A stretch of DNA of 64,000 nucleotides from Variovorax paradoxus. GTDB lineage: Bacteria; Pseudomonadota; Gammaproteobacteria; Burkholderiales; Burkholderiaceae_C. Shown piece by piece: positions 1 through 8,279 of the stretch; the stretch's first letter is position 1, and every line of letters begins with the position of its first letter. The stretch covers positions 19,450-83,449 of the forward strand of contig NZ_JAGGNV010000060.1 of NCBI RefSeq assembly GCF_018614955.1, in the 5' to 3' direction. The notes under the pieces are model-generated. The model was not told the origin of the DNA and did not search any database. It worked only from the letters and a program-made list of their open reading frames with translations. Position numbers and translations under genes: made by a program.

Positions 1-439
1 CTTCGCTAAAGCGCCTGGACAGTCGAATGCTGGTGCGGTCCGCGCGATTGCCGGCCAGCCGGTACACCGGCGAGACGAAGAGCTGATTTGTGAAATGCTG
101 CTCGCCCTCGAACTTGCGGGCGTACTGGCGTGCGAACTCCGACGACAGGTCGTTGTCGTAGTGCACGCCGGAAAGGTCATAGCGCACGCGCCGGCGCTCC
201 AGGTGCGTCCACAGCGCGACGTTCGGACTGCGCGCCACGTTGTTGATCGCGGAGAACCACTGTTGGTTGAGGTTGTCCAGCTCCTTGTGCCCGATGGTCT
301 CGAATGAGAGGCCCTGCACCGAAATGGTCTGCGTCAGGTCGCCTTCGTAGGTGATGACCGTGTGCTCGTCGATCTGCTGCGAGTACGGCAAGCAACTGGC
401 GACGCTGCGCTCGGAACGAAGTTTCGGCATGGCTGACAT
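1..439 (-). CDS. virB4: VirB4-type T4SS ATPase, N-terminal part (runs off left edge)
   Basis: The leftward frame begins MSAMPKLRSERSVAS and continues through a typical VirB4/CagE/TrbE N-terminal domain with recognisable stretches such as VITYEGDLTQTISVQG and PNVALWTHLERRR. About 146 residues are visible; the Walker motifs of this roughly 800-residue family lie beyond the window. VirB4 is the inner-membrane-associated ATPase that powers pilus assembly and substrate transfer in type IV secretion. Its ATG overlaps the stop of virB3 (TGATG), so translation is probably coupled. The order virB1-virB2-virB3-virB4 matches trwN-L-M-K of R388. Confidence 0.88.
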   Translation of the reverse strand, partial: MSAMPKLRSERSVASCLPYSQQIDEHTVITYEGDLTQTISVQGLSFETIGHKELDNLNQQWFSAINNVARSPNVALWTHLERRRVRYDLSGVHYDNDLSSEFARQYARKFEGEQHFTNQLFVSPVYRLAGNRADRTSIRLSRRFSE

Positions 440-789
440 CACAGCACCTCGGGCCGGTTCACCTCACGCCTGGAAAGGTGCGGGCTGAAGCTCACCACGC
501 CGCTGCCGTGCGCGCCCTTGTTCTCGGCGAACCAACGGAATCGGTAGTTCGCCACCAGGTCGCGAACCCAGAATGGGTTGTCGTTGGTCTTGAGGACCAA
601 GACCAAGTGCAGCGGAAGCAACAACAGCGTCCAGAAGCCGAAGAGACGCACGCACAACAACAGCAACATGCATTCGGCGCCGAACACCGGCAGCGGTACG
701 TACGCTTGCAGCACCGGGGCCTGCGGCCCGCGATAAATCACCGCGCGCTCGAGCGCCGGTTCTTCGTGGCGTCCACCGAGCTCCGACAT
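439..789 (-). CDS. virB3: VirB3-like T4SS inner-membrane protein
   Basis: A 116-residue protein starting MSELGGRHEEPALER. Two adjacent hydrophobic segments at about residues 40-64 (LLLLCVRLFGFWTLLLLPLH) are followed by a cytosolic tail containing NPFWVRDLVANYRFRW, the usual VirB3/TrbD pattern. VirB3 is a small membrane component that works with VirB4 at the base of the secretion channel. I chose the ATG at 789 because the frame upstream is overlapped by virB2 and shows no family-like residues. It sits 5 bp after virB2 and overlaps virB4 by one base. Confidence 0.85.
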   Translation of the reverse strand: MSELGGRHEEPALERAVIYRGPQAPVLQAYVPLPVFGAECMLLLLCVRLFGFWTLLLLPLHLVLVLKTNDNPFWVRDLVANYRFRWFAENKGAHGSGVVSFSPHLSRREVNRPEVL

Positions 790-794
790 GGCGC

Positions 795-1169
795 TCAGAG
801 GTTGGAGATGCCCGATGCCGAGCCGCCGACCATGTCCTTGACGAACTGGATGATGGCCACGACGGCGAATGCCAGGCCGGTCGCGAACAAGGCCTGCAAG
901 AAAAGCCGCTTGGGATCGTCGCGTCCGAACCAATTGCCGGTCGTCCAGTTCAGGAGCGTCAGCAGGCATGCAATCGCACCGATTACGCCCACCACGCCGT
1001 AGATGACGTTGAAGACGTTGACGCCGGCCTGCTTCAGGCTCTGCGCGAACGCAGGATTCGCGGCCAATGCGACGGTGGTCGCTGCACCTGCGATCCGGAG
1101 CCACATCGCGGCGCGCCGCGCGCGAGCTGGGTCGATGGAGTGCGTTGCCGAGATGAGCCTGTCGATCAT
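795..1169 (-). CDS. virB2: VirB2/TrbC-like major pilin precursor
   Basis: A 124-residue protein starting MIDRLISATHS. A long signal region ends in ANPAFAQS, where the usual Ala-x-Ala cleavage falls near residue 44, and two hydrophobic helices follow (GVVGVIGAIACLLTLL and FATGLAFAVVAIIQFV). This is the standard layout of VirB2 pilins, which polymerise into the conjugative pilus. An ATG 15 bp upstream is possible, but AGAGAGG lies about 7 bp before the ATG at 1169 and decides the start. It lies between virB1 and virB3 in a compact leftward operon. Confidence 0.85.
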   Translation of the reverse strand: MIDRLISATHSIDPARARRAAMWLRIAGAATTVALAANPAFAQSLKQAGVNVFNVIYGVVGVIGAIACLLTLLNWTTGNWFGRDDPKRLFLQALFATGLAFAVVAIIQFVKDMVGGSASGISNL

Positions 1170-1212
1170 GTGTGCCTCTCTCATGGGGTCTGGTGGATGG
1201 AAAGTGCAAGTG

Positions 1213-1848
1213 CTAGAAGCCGTTTTTCGCGTTCGGCTTCTCGAAGATGTCGAGCGATTCGCCTGCGCGTCGAGGAGCCGGATCGCCAGCCTTGTCCTGC
1301 AGCGAAGCAACGCCGACCTGGCTGCCGTTTGGAGCAGAAACCGATTTCTGCAATGGCAAGGCAATGCCACTGCCGAGTTGCATCTGTGGTGGCTGGCTGC
1401 TCATGTACGCGAAGATTCGGCTCGCATAGTCGTTGCTGACCGAGCGATCCACACCGCCGGAGTTGTAGCCGCGCAGCGCCGCCCAGATCGCCGCGACGCC
1501 CGAATAGCCGGAGGCCGATGCGCGGTGATAGAAGTTCCAGAGAATCTTCTGGCCGACGGCCAGGTTCTGGCATGGGTCGAACGCCTGTTCCCATGTGAGG
1601 CCGTAAAGACCGACGTTGCTCACGTGGATTTGCGCCAAGCCGACAGAGAACTTGCGTCCGGCCGCCGCCAGCGCTTTGGCTGTCGCCACGGCCTCGTCCA
1701 TGGTGGCCGGCTGCTTGACGCTGCCCTGTGCCTTGTCCATGCCGATTGCCAGCGGCTGCCAGGCGGACTCGGTGCGCACCAGCGCCTGCATCAGCACAGG
1801 CGAAACTTGCGGTGCACATTGATCGAGCAGAGCGCCCATCGGTACCAT
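1213..1848 (-). CDS. virB1: VirB1-like lytic transglycosylase
   Basis: A 211-residue protein with a soluble lytic transglycosylase (SLT-type) core. The catalytic glutamate is E27 in VRTESAWQP, and further family motifs are SVGLAQIHVSN, GLTWEQAFDPCQNL and GYNSG. VirB1 opens peptidoglycan locally so the secretion apparatus can assemble. The start at 1848 (MVPMGALL) is preceded by AGGGGGA at good spacing; the longer open frame to 1932 has no family similarity. It is the first gene of the leftward virB operon. The C-terminal part after about residue 160 is low-complexity and probably a linker. Confidence 0.88.
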   Translation of the reverse strand: MVPMGALLDQCAPQVSPVLMQALVRTESAWQPLAIGMDKAQGSVKQPATMDEAVATAKALAAAGRKFSVGLAQIHVSNVGLYGLTWEQAFDPCQNLAVGQKILWNFYHRASASGYSGVAAIWAALRGYNSGGVDRSVSNDYASRIFAYMSSQPPQMQLGSGIALPLQKSVSAPNGSQVGVASLQDKAGDPAPRRAGESLDIFEKPNAKNGF

Positions 1849-1937
1849 TGCAATTCCCCCTGAGGAGTTCACGTTGATGTTCAGCAAAAGCGCCGTAGAA
1901 CTGCTCTCAAGGCCGCAAAAGCATTGTTCCAAGAAGC

Positions 1938-1966
1938 TTTAAATCTCAGGATTACTACTTTAACAA
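1938..1966 (-). promoter_or_regulatory. Candidate promoter of the virB operon
   Basis: Reading leftward, TTGTTA (1966-1961) is followed after exactly 17 bp by TTTAAA (1943-1938), about 90 bp upstream of virB1. Each box matches the sigma-70 consensus at four of six positions. The surrounding 1850-2080 gap is AT-rich compared with its neighbours and divides the leftward virB operon from the rightward regulator gene. Confidence 0.35.
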
Positions 1967-2081
1967 TACATTTGCGCGCGAATGAGAGTCGTTCGTTAGA
2001 TTGTGTACTGTTTAACAAAACTTTGACGCATCGCGTTGTGTTGAGCAACCGCATTTACAAACCGAGACAACCAGCCCCCGG

Positions 2082-2948
2082 ATGAACAGTCAACAGCCCC
2101 CCGAGGAGGAATCGCCGTCACAAGCCGCCCAACTGGTGCGCGCTTTGCTTGAGCGGAACGGCATCCCCAAGCACCGACAGGCCTCTTTCGTCGGCGAATT
2201 CTTCAACCTGTCACGTGCCGCCGCGCACCAGCGGGTCACCAAGGGTTCCGCGTGGACGGTGGACGAGTTCCAGGCCCTGGCGAGCCGTTTCGGGGAACCG
2301 CTGGCTCAAGTGCTTGGTGCCGTTTCCCCGGGCGAATCCGGCGCCAAGGCAGTCCTGCGCGTGGGCGCGCTACAGATCGGCTGCCGCATCTGGTTTGCGC
2401 GGGACACCGACAACGCGTACGCGGAATCCCTCGTTGCGATAGAAAGCGCTGGCTCCTACGTCGTCGTACCGACGGCGGCAGCCGCCGGCCACGAGAGCCT
2501 GCGCATCGCCCGGCTCGAGATCGGCGAAGGAACAGCCGCAGTGCCACGCGTGGCCGTGTTCGACGACGAGCGCGACGTTGCGAACGCTGTGTGCACCATG
2601 CTACGTGCCGCGGGGGTGGACGCCGTGGCCTACTACGCGGCCGACGATCTCCTCGCCGATATCCCGCAGGAGATGTTCGACGGCTATGTCATCGACTGGC
2701 TGCTTCCAAACAACGCGACCGCCGTCCCACTCCTGGCCGCGGTTCGCAGCCTTCCCAAACACAGTGCCTTGGTGCTGCTGTCCGGCAAGACGCGCAGCGG
2801 CTCCGCCGACCCTGTGGAGGTGGGCGCGGCGGTGGGCAACTTCAAAGTGCAGCTGGTTGAGAAGCCCGTGCAGCCGCCCGTTCTGCTCTCCGCGCTCGCG
2901 AACGATGGCCTAGGTGCCACTGAACGCGCAGCCCCTCCACAGGCTTGA
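2082..2948 (+). CDS. Response-regulator-like protein with N-terminal DNA-binding domain
   Basis: A 288-residue protein. Residues about 12-80 form a helical region resembling BetR/HTH-type DNA-binding domains (FFNLSRAAAHQRVTKGSAWTVDEF). Residues about 155-275 form a receiver domain with the acidic pair D161/D162, probable phosphoacceptor D205 (GYVIDWLLP) and conserved K261 (VEKPVQP). The putative partner kinase is convergent and overlaps the 3' end by 107 bp, so both coding strands are used there. A role in controlling transfer genes is my inference from location between trwC and virB1. The order HTH then receiver is the reverse of most response regulators. Confidence 0.75.
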   Translation: MNSQQPPEEESPSQAAQLVRALLERNGIPKHRQASFVGEFFNLSRAAAHQRVTKGSAWTVDEFQALASRFGEPLAQVLGAVSPGESGAKAVLRVGALQIGCRIWFARDTDNAYAESLVAIESAGSYVVVPTAAAAGHESLRIARLEIGEGTAAVPRVAVFDDERDVANAVCTMLRAAGVDAVAYYAADDLLADIPQEMFDGYVIDWLLPNNATAVPLLAAVRSLPKHSALVLLSGKTRSGSADPVEVGAAVGNFKVQLVEKPVQPPVLLSALANDGLGATERAAPPQA

Positions 2949-4668
2949 TGAGGATTTCATCGAAGAGGCCGTCGGGCACCTCCGGCCTGAACGCCGTCAT
3001 CGCCACGATGTAGGTGTGCTGGTTGGGACCGGCATTGCGCCGTGTGCGCGTTGCCAGCTCGATGCCGCCGATCTCGGGCAGGTCCAAGTCGAAGAACGCC
3101 GTCTCGTACCTGTGCTGGGCCAAAAGCCGCTCCGCCGCCTCGCCGGAGCTGGCCACGTGGCATGGATGTCCCAAGCCCTTGACCAGAGCCACCTCGGATG
3201 CGGAAATGTCGGCCCGGTCGTCCACGATCAGGATCAGGCCATCCGCGGTCGCGTCCGATGGAATTTCATCGGCGTCTTCAAACAACACAGGGATGCGCAC
3301 GGTGAACCGCGTGCCAGCGCCCGGGATGACTTCGACCCCAATCTTTCCACCCAGGTGATCCACGACGGTTCGCACGATCGTCAGTCCGAGGCCCGAGCCA
3401 TCCTTGCGGGGCCGCAGTTCCTCGTCGCGCGTCAAAGGCGTATTGAGGCGACCGACACCGGACGCCGGCAGACCCGGGCCGGTGTCGGCAATGACAAATA
3501 CCAGCTGGTCCGATCCTGCGTCCGGTGGCTCGAGCGCAAGTGACACCTCGCCGACCCGGGTGTACTTCACCGCATTGCTCACGAGGTTGGCGAGCACTTG
3601 GCTGATTCGCTGGACATCCGCACGCACGAACACCGGCTCGCTCGGCACGCTCGTGTTGAACTTCAAGCCTTTTTCTCGCGCCACGTGGGCCGCGACGTCG
3701 GCCACGTCCTCCACCAGCGCCGTGGCCTCGAACGACTCCGGGTTGATCTCGAGCCGGCCTGCCTCGCCGCGCGCAATGGTCAGAAGGTCGCGCAACTGGA
3801 CACCGAGCATGAGCGCGGATCTCCGGATGCGCTGGATGGCACTCAGGCGTTCGGAAGGTGGAATCTCAAGTTCGAGCACGTCGACCGATGACACGATCAC
3901 CTGCAGCGGCGAGCGCAGCTCGTGGCTCACCATGCTCAGGAACTGAGCCTTGGTGTTGATGGATTGGTGCAACTGATCCTTGGCGAGTTTTTCCGCATCC
4001 AGCGCGTCCAATCGCTCGCGCGCCAGGCGCCGATCGCTGCGCTGCCTCAGCAGAATCCAGCCCAGCCAACCCACGAGAAGCGCCCAGACAACGAGTGCAT
4101 AGATGAGACCGTCGTGCTCACGTTGCCTGAACGACTCGAATAGCGATGTGCGGCCATCGATCTCACGCTGGCGCGCCGCGTTGGACAGGCGAACGACCGT
4201 CGGGTCCATCGCGTCGAATGCCTTTAAGACTTCGCTTGCATCCGCCCCGGAAAATTCGCCCTTGCGCAAGATCTCAGCCACCCGGCCGTCGAAATCCGCG
4301 ATCGCTGCAGCGCTCTGCTCGAAGCTCGGCACCGAGCCAAGGCGGTCGCGCGTCAGCGACGGTTCGGTCAACAGCTTGCCCCTCGAGACCAGAATATCGC
4401 CGCGGATCAAGAGCTCCGCGGAATCGACAGGATCGAGCGTTGACGCGGAGCCGGCGGTCTTCAGCAGTTGCTCGCGAAGCTTCCCGAACGCGATCTGGTA
4501 CTGCGCGGCGGACCAATAGAAGCCCTCCACGGGCTCATCCTCTGGCCAGGGCGGGTCGCGTGGCGAGAACCACCAGAAGACCAGCGCGAAGCTGAGGACC
4601 GGAAACAGCGCAAGGACGATGTAGAGCCGCCAGCGCTTGGGCCAGTTCGCGGTCATTTCATTCCACAT
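2842..4668 (-). CDS. Hybrid sensor histidine kinase with C-terminal receiver
   Basis: A 608-residue membrane kinase. Transmembrane helices are at about 16-36 and 188-207 and enclose a periplasmic sensor of roughly 150 residues. The H-box is MVSHELRSPLQ with H249. Its HATPase domain shows NLVSNAVKYT, DTGPGLP and GSGLGLTIV. A receiver domain with phosphoacceptor in FFDLDLP and lysine in ILIKPVEG ends the protein. It follows and slightly overlaps the sulfite-oxidase-fold gene (10 bp), so the two are probably co-transcribed with trwC upstream. The last ~25 residues, rich in Arg and Ala, are encoded opposite the regulator gene and may be an extension without function. Confidence 0.85.
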   Translation of the reverse strand: MWNEMTANWPKRWRLYIVLALFPVLSFALVFWWFSPRDPPWPEDEPVEGFYWSAAQYQIAFGKLREQLLKTAGSASTLDPVDSAELLIRGDILVSRGKLLTEPSLTRDRLGSVPSFEQSAAAIADFDGRVAEILRKGEFSGADASEVLKAFDAMDPTVVRLSNAARQREIDGRTSLFESFRQREHDGLIYALVVWALLVGWLGWILLRQRSDRRLARERLDALDAEKLAKDQLHQSINTKAQFLSMVSHELRSPLQVIVSSVDVLELEIPPSERLSAIQRIRRSALMLGVQLRDLLTIARGEAGRLEINPESFEATALVEDVADVAAHVAREKGLKFNTSVPSEPVFVRADVQRISQVLANLVSNAVKYTRVGEVSLALEPPDAGSDQLVFVIADTGPGLPASGVGRLNTPLTRDEELRPRKDGSGLGLTIVRTVVDHLGGKIGVEVIPGAGTRFTVRIPVLFEDADEIPSDATADGLILIVDDRADISASEVALVKGLGHPCHVASSGEAAERLLAQHRYETAFFDLDLPEIGGIELATRTRRNAGPNQHTYIVAMTAFRPEVPDGLFDEILIKPVEGLRVQWHLGHRSRARRAERAAARASQPAAL

Positions 4669-5200
4669 CGATGCGACACACCTGCCATGCCATTCGGGCC
4701 ATCATGCTCGGCGCCTGGAGCGCCGGGTATTGGTCTCGGGGATAGACGATAAACAACGGACCGAAGCGATTGCGCTTCATCCGCGCCCCGTCCTGCGTGT
4801 GAGCGAGGATCGGTGCGTAGCGAATGAGATCGCTCCAGGGAATGGTGACCGCATAGTTGTTCAGCGCGAAGACGTTGAGCGTCTTTCCGCGCGCGCCCGC
4901 CAGATCGAGCACATCGCTCAGCAAGGGTCCTTCGAATCGACTGATGGGTGTCCATTCCGTCGCGGTGACGATCGTGGTGACCGGGAGCGCCAGAATCTGG
5001 GCTTCCGTGAGCCGAACGGACCAATCGCCTGCGGATGGAGCAGTCTGCGGCCTTTCCGGCGCCTGTCCCGCTGCAGTCGCAACCGCCGAGCTGCCGATCG
5101 AGAGGAAAGCGTTTCGTGCGCATTGTGCCGCTACCGTCCCGGGCACCCCGAGCAGCGCGGCAATGACAGAAGCGGCCAAGATCAGTTCACGAGCATGCAT
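4658..5200 (-). CDS. Secreted sulfite-oxidase-fold (molybdopterin-binding-like) protein
   Basis: A 180-residue protein with an N-terminal signal peptide (ELILAASVIAALLGVPGTVAAQ) and a domain resembling the oxidoreductase molybdopterin-binding fold. Motifs include LTEAQILALPVTTI, GPLLSDVLDLAGARG, NNYAVTIPWSDL and GPLFIVYPRD. Short proteins of this type are often found beside two-component sensors and may act as periplasmic ligand- or redox-sensing partners. AGAGGGG lies just before the ATG at 5200. No enzyme activity should be assumed, because the protein is much shorter than true sulfite oxidases. Confidence 0.72.
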   Translation of the reverse strand: MHARELILAASVIAALLGVPGTVAAQCARNAFLSIGSSAVATAAGQAPERPQTAPSAGDWSVRLTEAQILALPVTTIVTATEWTPISRFEGPLLSDVLDLAGARGKTLNVFALNNYAVTIPWSDLIRYAPILAHTQDGARMKRNRFGPLFIVYPRDQYPALQAPSMMARMAWQVCRIDVE

Positions 5201-5266
5201 GATCACCCCTCTCAACGTGGTCGCCCTCTCCAATGAATCGGCGCAGGCATCGAAGATATCCCACCT

Positions 5267-8260
5267 CTAGCGGACTCTGAACGTGTTCACGGCCACACGT
5301 TCAGGCGGCGGTCGCATCCTGATCTTTCCGGCCAGCCTGACCTGTGCGGCACGATCCACTTTGGCCTGGAGCACGATGGCTTCGTTGCGGGGATCGCGTA
5401 GTTCCAGTGCGGCGAATTTCTTGGGCTCGCGACTCATCGCCGCGGCAAGCTTCGAGGCGTCGTCGGTGAACAGGGTGATGTCATTGCGCGGCCGGGAGAT
5501 CGCGACATAGAACACCGCACGGTTGCTGGTCAAGGACTTCGTATTAGCGTCCACCAGCACCCGATTCTTGGTGAGACCCTGTGCCGAGTGAATGGTGCTC
5601 GCGTAGCCGTGCTGCAGGTGCATGGGACGGCGACGGTCGATCTTGATGTCCCCATCGCCGCCTTTGAGCATCACATGCGCGGGCTCCACAGCGCCGACCT
5701 GGCAGCGCTCTCCGTTGCAGATGCCGAGGCTCTTGTCGTTGGCGGTCACCCGGACCCAGTCCCCAGGGGCAAGGTCGACCGTCTCCCTCTCATAGAGGCG
5801 CAGCATCGATTGTTCGGCCGGGTTGAATTCAAGTCGCTGGCCGCCTTCGCGCTCCACGCTCAGCGTGTTGCGCCGGACGTCGTGGCTCAGGACCGTCAGC
5901 TGCTCACCCTTGACGAGTTGCGCGCCGGATGCCATCCCGTAGCTGCGCTGCGGCACGACGATCTGCCCGGCGTCATAGCTTTGTGCTGACTTGAGCTCGG
6001 CGCGCGTCATGTCGACATTGTTGAGAACCTCGACCTGGTGCCCGTTCGGCAGCGACAGGCCCTCGCGCACCAGCGCGTTGATGGCGCGCCGCGCGTCGTT
6101 GGTACCAGCGACGATCAGGGTCTCCCGCCGCTCAGCCTCGGGCAGCTGCACGTACGCTTCGGCGACACGCAGGTAGCGTTTGACGTCCTGCCGGACCTCC
6201 ACGACCGTGTGGCTCAGCACTGAAACGGCCCTGGGCACCTCGTTGTTCGCGGCGTGGACCACTGCCGCACGGATCGCTTCGTTCCTCTGCCGCTTGATCT
6301 CGGTCAGGAACGCCTTGGTCATGCCGGCATCCTGCAGTTGCTCGAAGGGCTTGCCGGCCTCCACGGCGTGCGTCTGTTTCCGGTCGCCGCAAAGGATCAG
6401 ACGGGCATCCTGCTTCTCGACGATGGCCATGAGCTTTTCGAGCTGGTGTGCGGGGACGACGCCGGCTTCATCCAGGAACACGATCGACTGTCGATCCAGG
6501 CTGCGCTGCTGGCTGGTGCGGGCCAGGAACGACGCCAGGGTTTGCGACTCCATTCCCAGCAACCTGAGCGCCTCGTTCTGCGAGGCATAGGGCGCCAGGC
6601 CAATGACCCGGTAGCCATGACTGCCGGAGAGCCTGCTGGTCTCAGCCTTGATCCCGTCCACCGCTTTGCTCAGCATGTGGCTCTTGCCGGTGCCGGCCAG
6701 GCCTTGGATTCCGGTGAAACGATCGCGCGCAGTCAGCACCATGGAAACGGCCTCGCGCTGTCCCGCGTTGAGATCGCTTGCCGCCAGCATGCTCGCGACC
6801 TTCGCTGCCGACGCCACGGCCGGTACGACGCCACGCCCGGCCTTCTCGATCGCCAGGATGCGGACCTCGCTGCGCCTGGCCTGCGGTGTCGCAAAGCGTG
6901 CTTCGGCGGGCACCAGCGCGCCGCGCTGGATCGCGGAGTCCACCGATGCCTCGGCCTGCGTCTGCGACTGGCCGCGTGCCGCCATGGTGAGCGCCACCCA
7001 GGAGGCGCGCGTCAGTTTCTCGAAATCGTCGTGGCCCTTGAAACGGCTGGCGCGCGGATCCTTCGCAAGCTCCCCCGCGCTGATGTTGAGAGATCGCGCG
7101 GTCTGGTAGAGCGCCAGTTCCGGCAACAGTCGCCCATCGGTCTTCGCCTTCTCGAGCGCAGCTTCCACGGACGCGGTGGTCGTGCGCGTTGCCGCGCGAC
7201 CGTAGGCCACCTCCAGCAACTCGTTACGCGAAAAGATGCCCTGCCGCTCGGCGAGATGGGCGATCGCAAAGTCGATGGCCTCGTCCGCCGCCTGCCGGGC
7301 GGCACTCTTTCCGGTCAACTTCTCTCGCACGGTGTCGATGACGCGGTCTGCGGTCTTCGCCGCGCGCTGTCCCAGACCGGCCTGCGCCTCCAGGTCCAGA
7401 CCCGCCTCGCGTGCCGTCTCGCGCCAGTGCTGACGCAACCAGGCGCGGTCACTTTCGGTTTTCTTGCGGCGGGTGGCCAAGGTGACGATCTGCTTTTGCG
7501 CCGTGGTGGCGTTGTCGCGATCCTGGCCGCGCGAAGCCAGCAGGTCTTCGATCTCGCGGCTGCGCTGGCTGAAGTGGCGGATAGCCGCATCCGGGATGTG
7601 CGCCAGCTCCCAGCCGCCCTTGCGTGTCTCTCGCAAATCAAAGCCGAGTGCCTTCAGCTCTTCGGCGAGCGTCGCGCGATAGAACGCCCCCACCACCTTG
7701 ACGTTCCTCAGCATGTCCTCATTCGACAGGGCACGCCATTCGCCATCCGAGCGCCGTGTCAGGTTCATGACGATGGCATGGGTGTGGAGTTGCGGATCCT
7801 GCGCGCGAGAAAGCTCGTGGCGGAAGGTCGCCGTGACCAGCTTGCCCGTGCGCTCCCGAAAGGACAGGCCCGACCGCTTCTTCCGCGTCACGGCGAACTC
7901 CTGGAGCAGCTCGAGGCTTTTCTTCACCGCGAGATCGTGGGCCGCAATGATGCGCGCATCCCCCTGGACCAGCGCCTGGATGCTGACCGACTTAGGTGCG
8001 CTGAAGGTGAAATCGATGCCTTTGCGATCCTTGCTGCCCTTGGTCTGACTGAGTCGGATGCGCTTGCCGTTGGGCAGTTGGCCGTCGAGCAGGTTCTGAA
8101 AGACATCGCGGTCCACGGCGACAGCGCCCTCCAGCCCGAGTTCGAGCACGGCCTTGCCGATCCAGTCCCCGCGGTGCCCTTCCTTGCCGTAGTAGTCGTC
8201 GGAAGTTTCGAAGTAGTGCGCGGCGCCGGCGGCACTGGTGACGAACTTGAAGGACAGCAT
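5267..8260 (-). CDS. trwC: MobF-family relaxase/helicase (TrwC/TraI-like)
   Basis: A 997-residue conjugative relaxase. Candidate nicking tyrosines are Y16, Y23 and Y24, and the three-histidine metal site is H148, H159 and H161 (FRHELSRAQDPQLHTH). This N-terminal domain closely follows R388 TrwC in wording and spacing. The C-terminal half is a RecD-like 5'-3' helicase with Walker A GLAGTGKS at 520-527 and Walker B-like VFLDEAGVV. It cuts one strand at oriT, stays covalently bound and pilots that strand into the recipient. It lies 19 bp after trwB in the R388 order. Confidence 0.95.
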   Translation of the reverse strand: MLSFKFVTSAAGAAHYFETSDDYYGKEGHRGDWIGKAVLELGLEGAVAVDRDVFQNLLDGQLPNGKRIRLSQTKGSKDRKGIDFTFSAPKSVSIQALVQGDARIIAAHDLAVKKSLELLQEFAVTRKKRSGLSFRERTGKLVTATFRHELSRAQDPQLHTHAIVMNLTRRSDGEWRALSNEDMLRNVKVVGAFYRATLAEELKALGFDLRETRKGGWELAHIPDAAIRHFSQRSREIEDLLASRGQDRDNATTAQKQIVTLATRRKKTESDRAWLRQHWRETAREAGLDLEAQAGLGQRAAKTADRVIDTVREKLTGKSAARQAADEAIDFAIAHLAERQGIFSRNELLEVAYGRAATRTTTASVEAALEKAKTDGRLLPELALYQTARSLNISAGELAKDPRASRFKGHDDFEKLTRASWVALTMAARGQSQTQAEASVDSAIQRGALVPAEARFATPQARRSEVRILAIEKAGRGVVPAVASAAKVASMLAASDLNAGQREAVSMVLTARDRFTGIQGLAGTGKSHMLSKAVDGIKAETSRLSGSHGYRVIGLAPYASQNEALRLLGMESQTLASFLARTSQQRSLDRQSIVFLDEAGVVPAHQLEKLMAIVEKQDARLILCGDRKQTHAVEAGKPFEQLQDAGMTKAFLTEIKRQRNEAIRAAVVHAANNEVPRAVSVLSHTVVEVRQDVKRYLRVAEAYVQLPEAERRETLIVAGTNDARRAINALVREGLSLPNGHQVEVLNNVDMTRAELKSAQSYDAGQIVVPQRSYGMASGAQLVKGEQLTVLSHDVRRNTLSVEREGGQRLEFNPAEQSMLRLYERETVDLAPGDWVRVTANDKSLGICNGERCQVGAVEPAHVMLKGGDGDIKIDRRRPMHLQHGYASTIHSAQGLTKNRVLVDANTKSLTSNRAVFYVAISRPRNDITLFTDDASKLAAAMSREPKKFAALELRDPRNEAIVLQAKVDRAAQVRLAGKIRMRPPPERVAVNTFRVR

Positions 8261-8279
8261 GCGAAGTTCCTCCTGAAGC

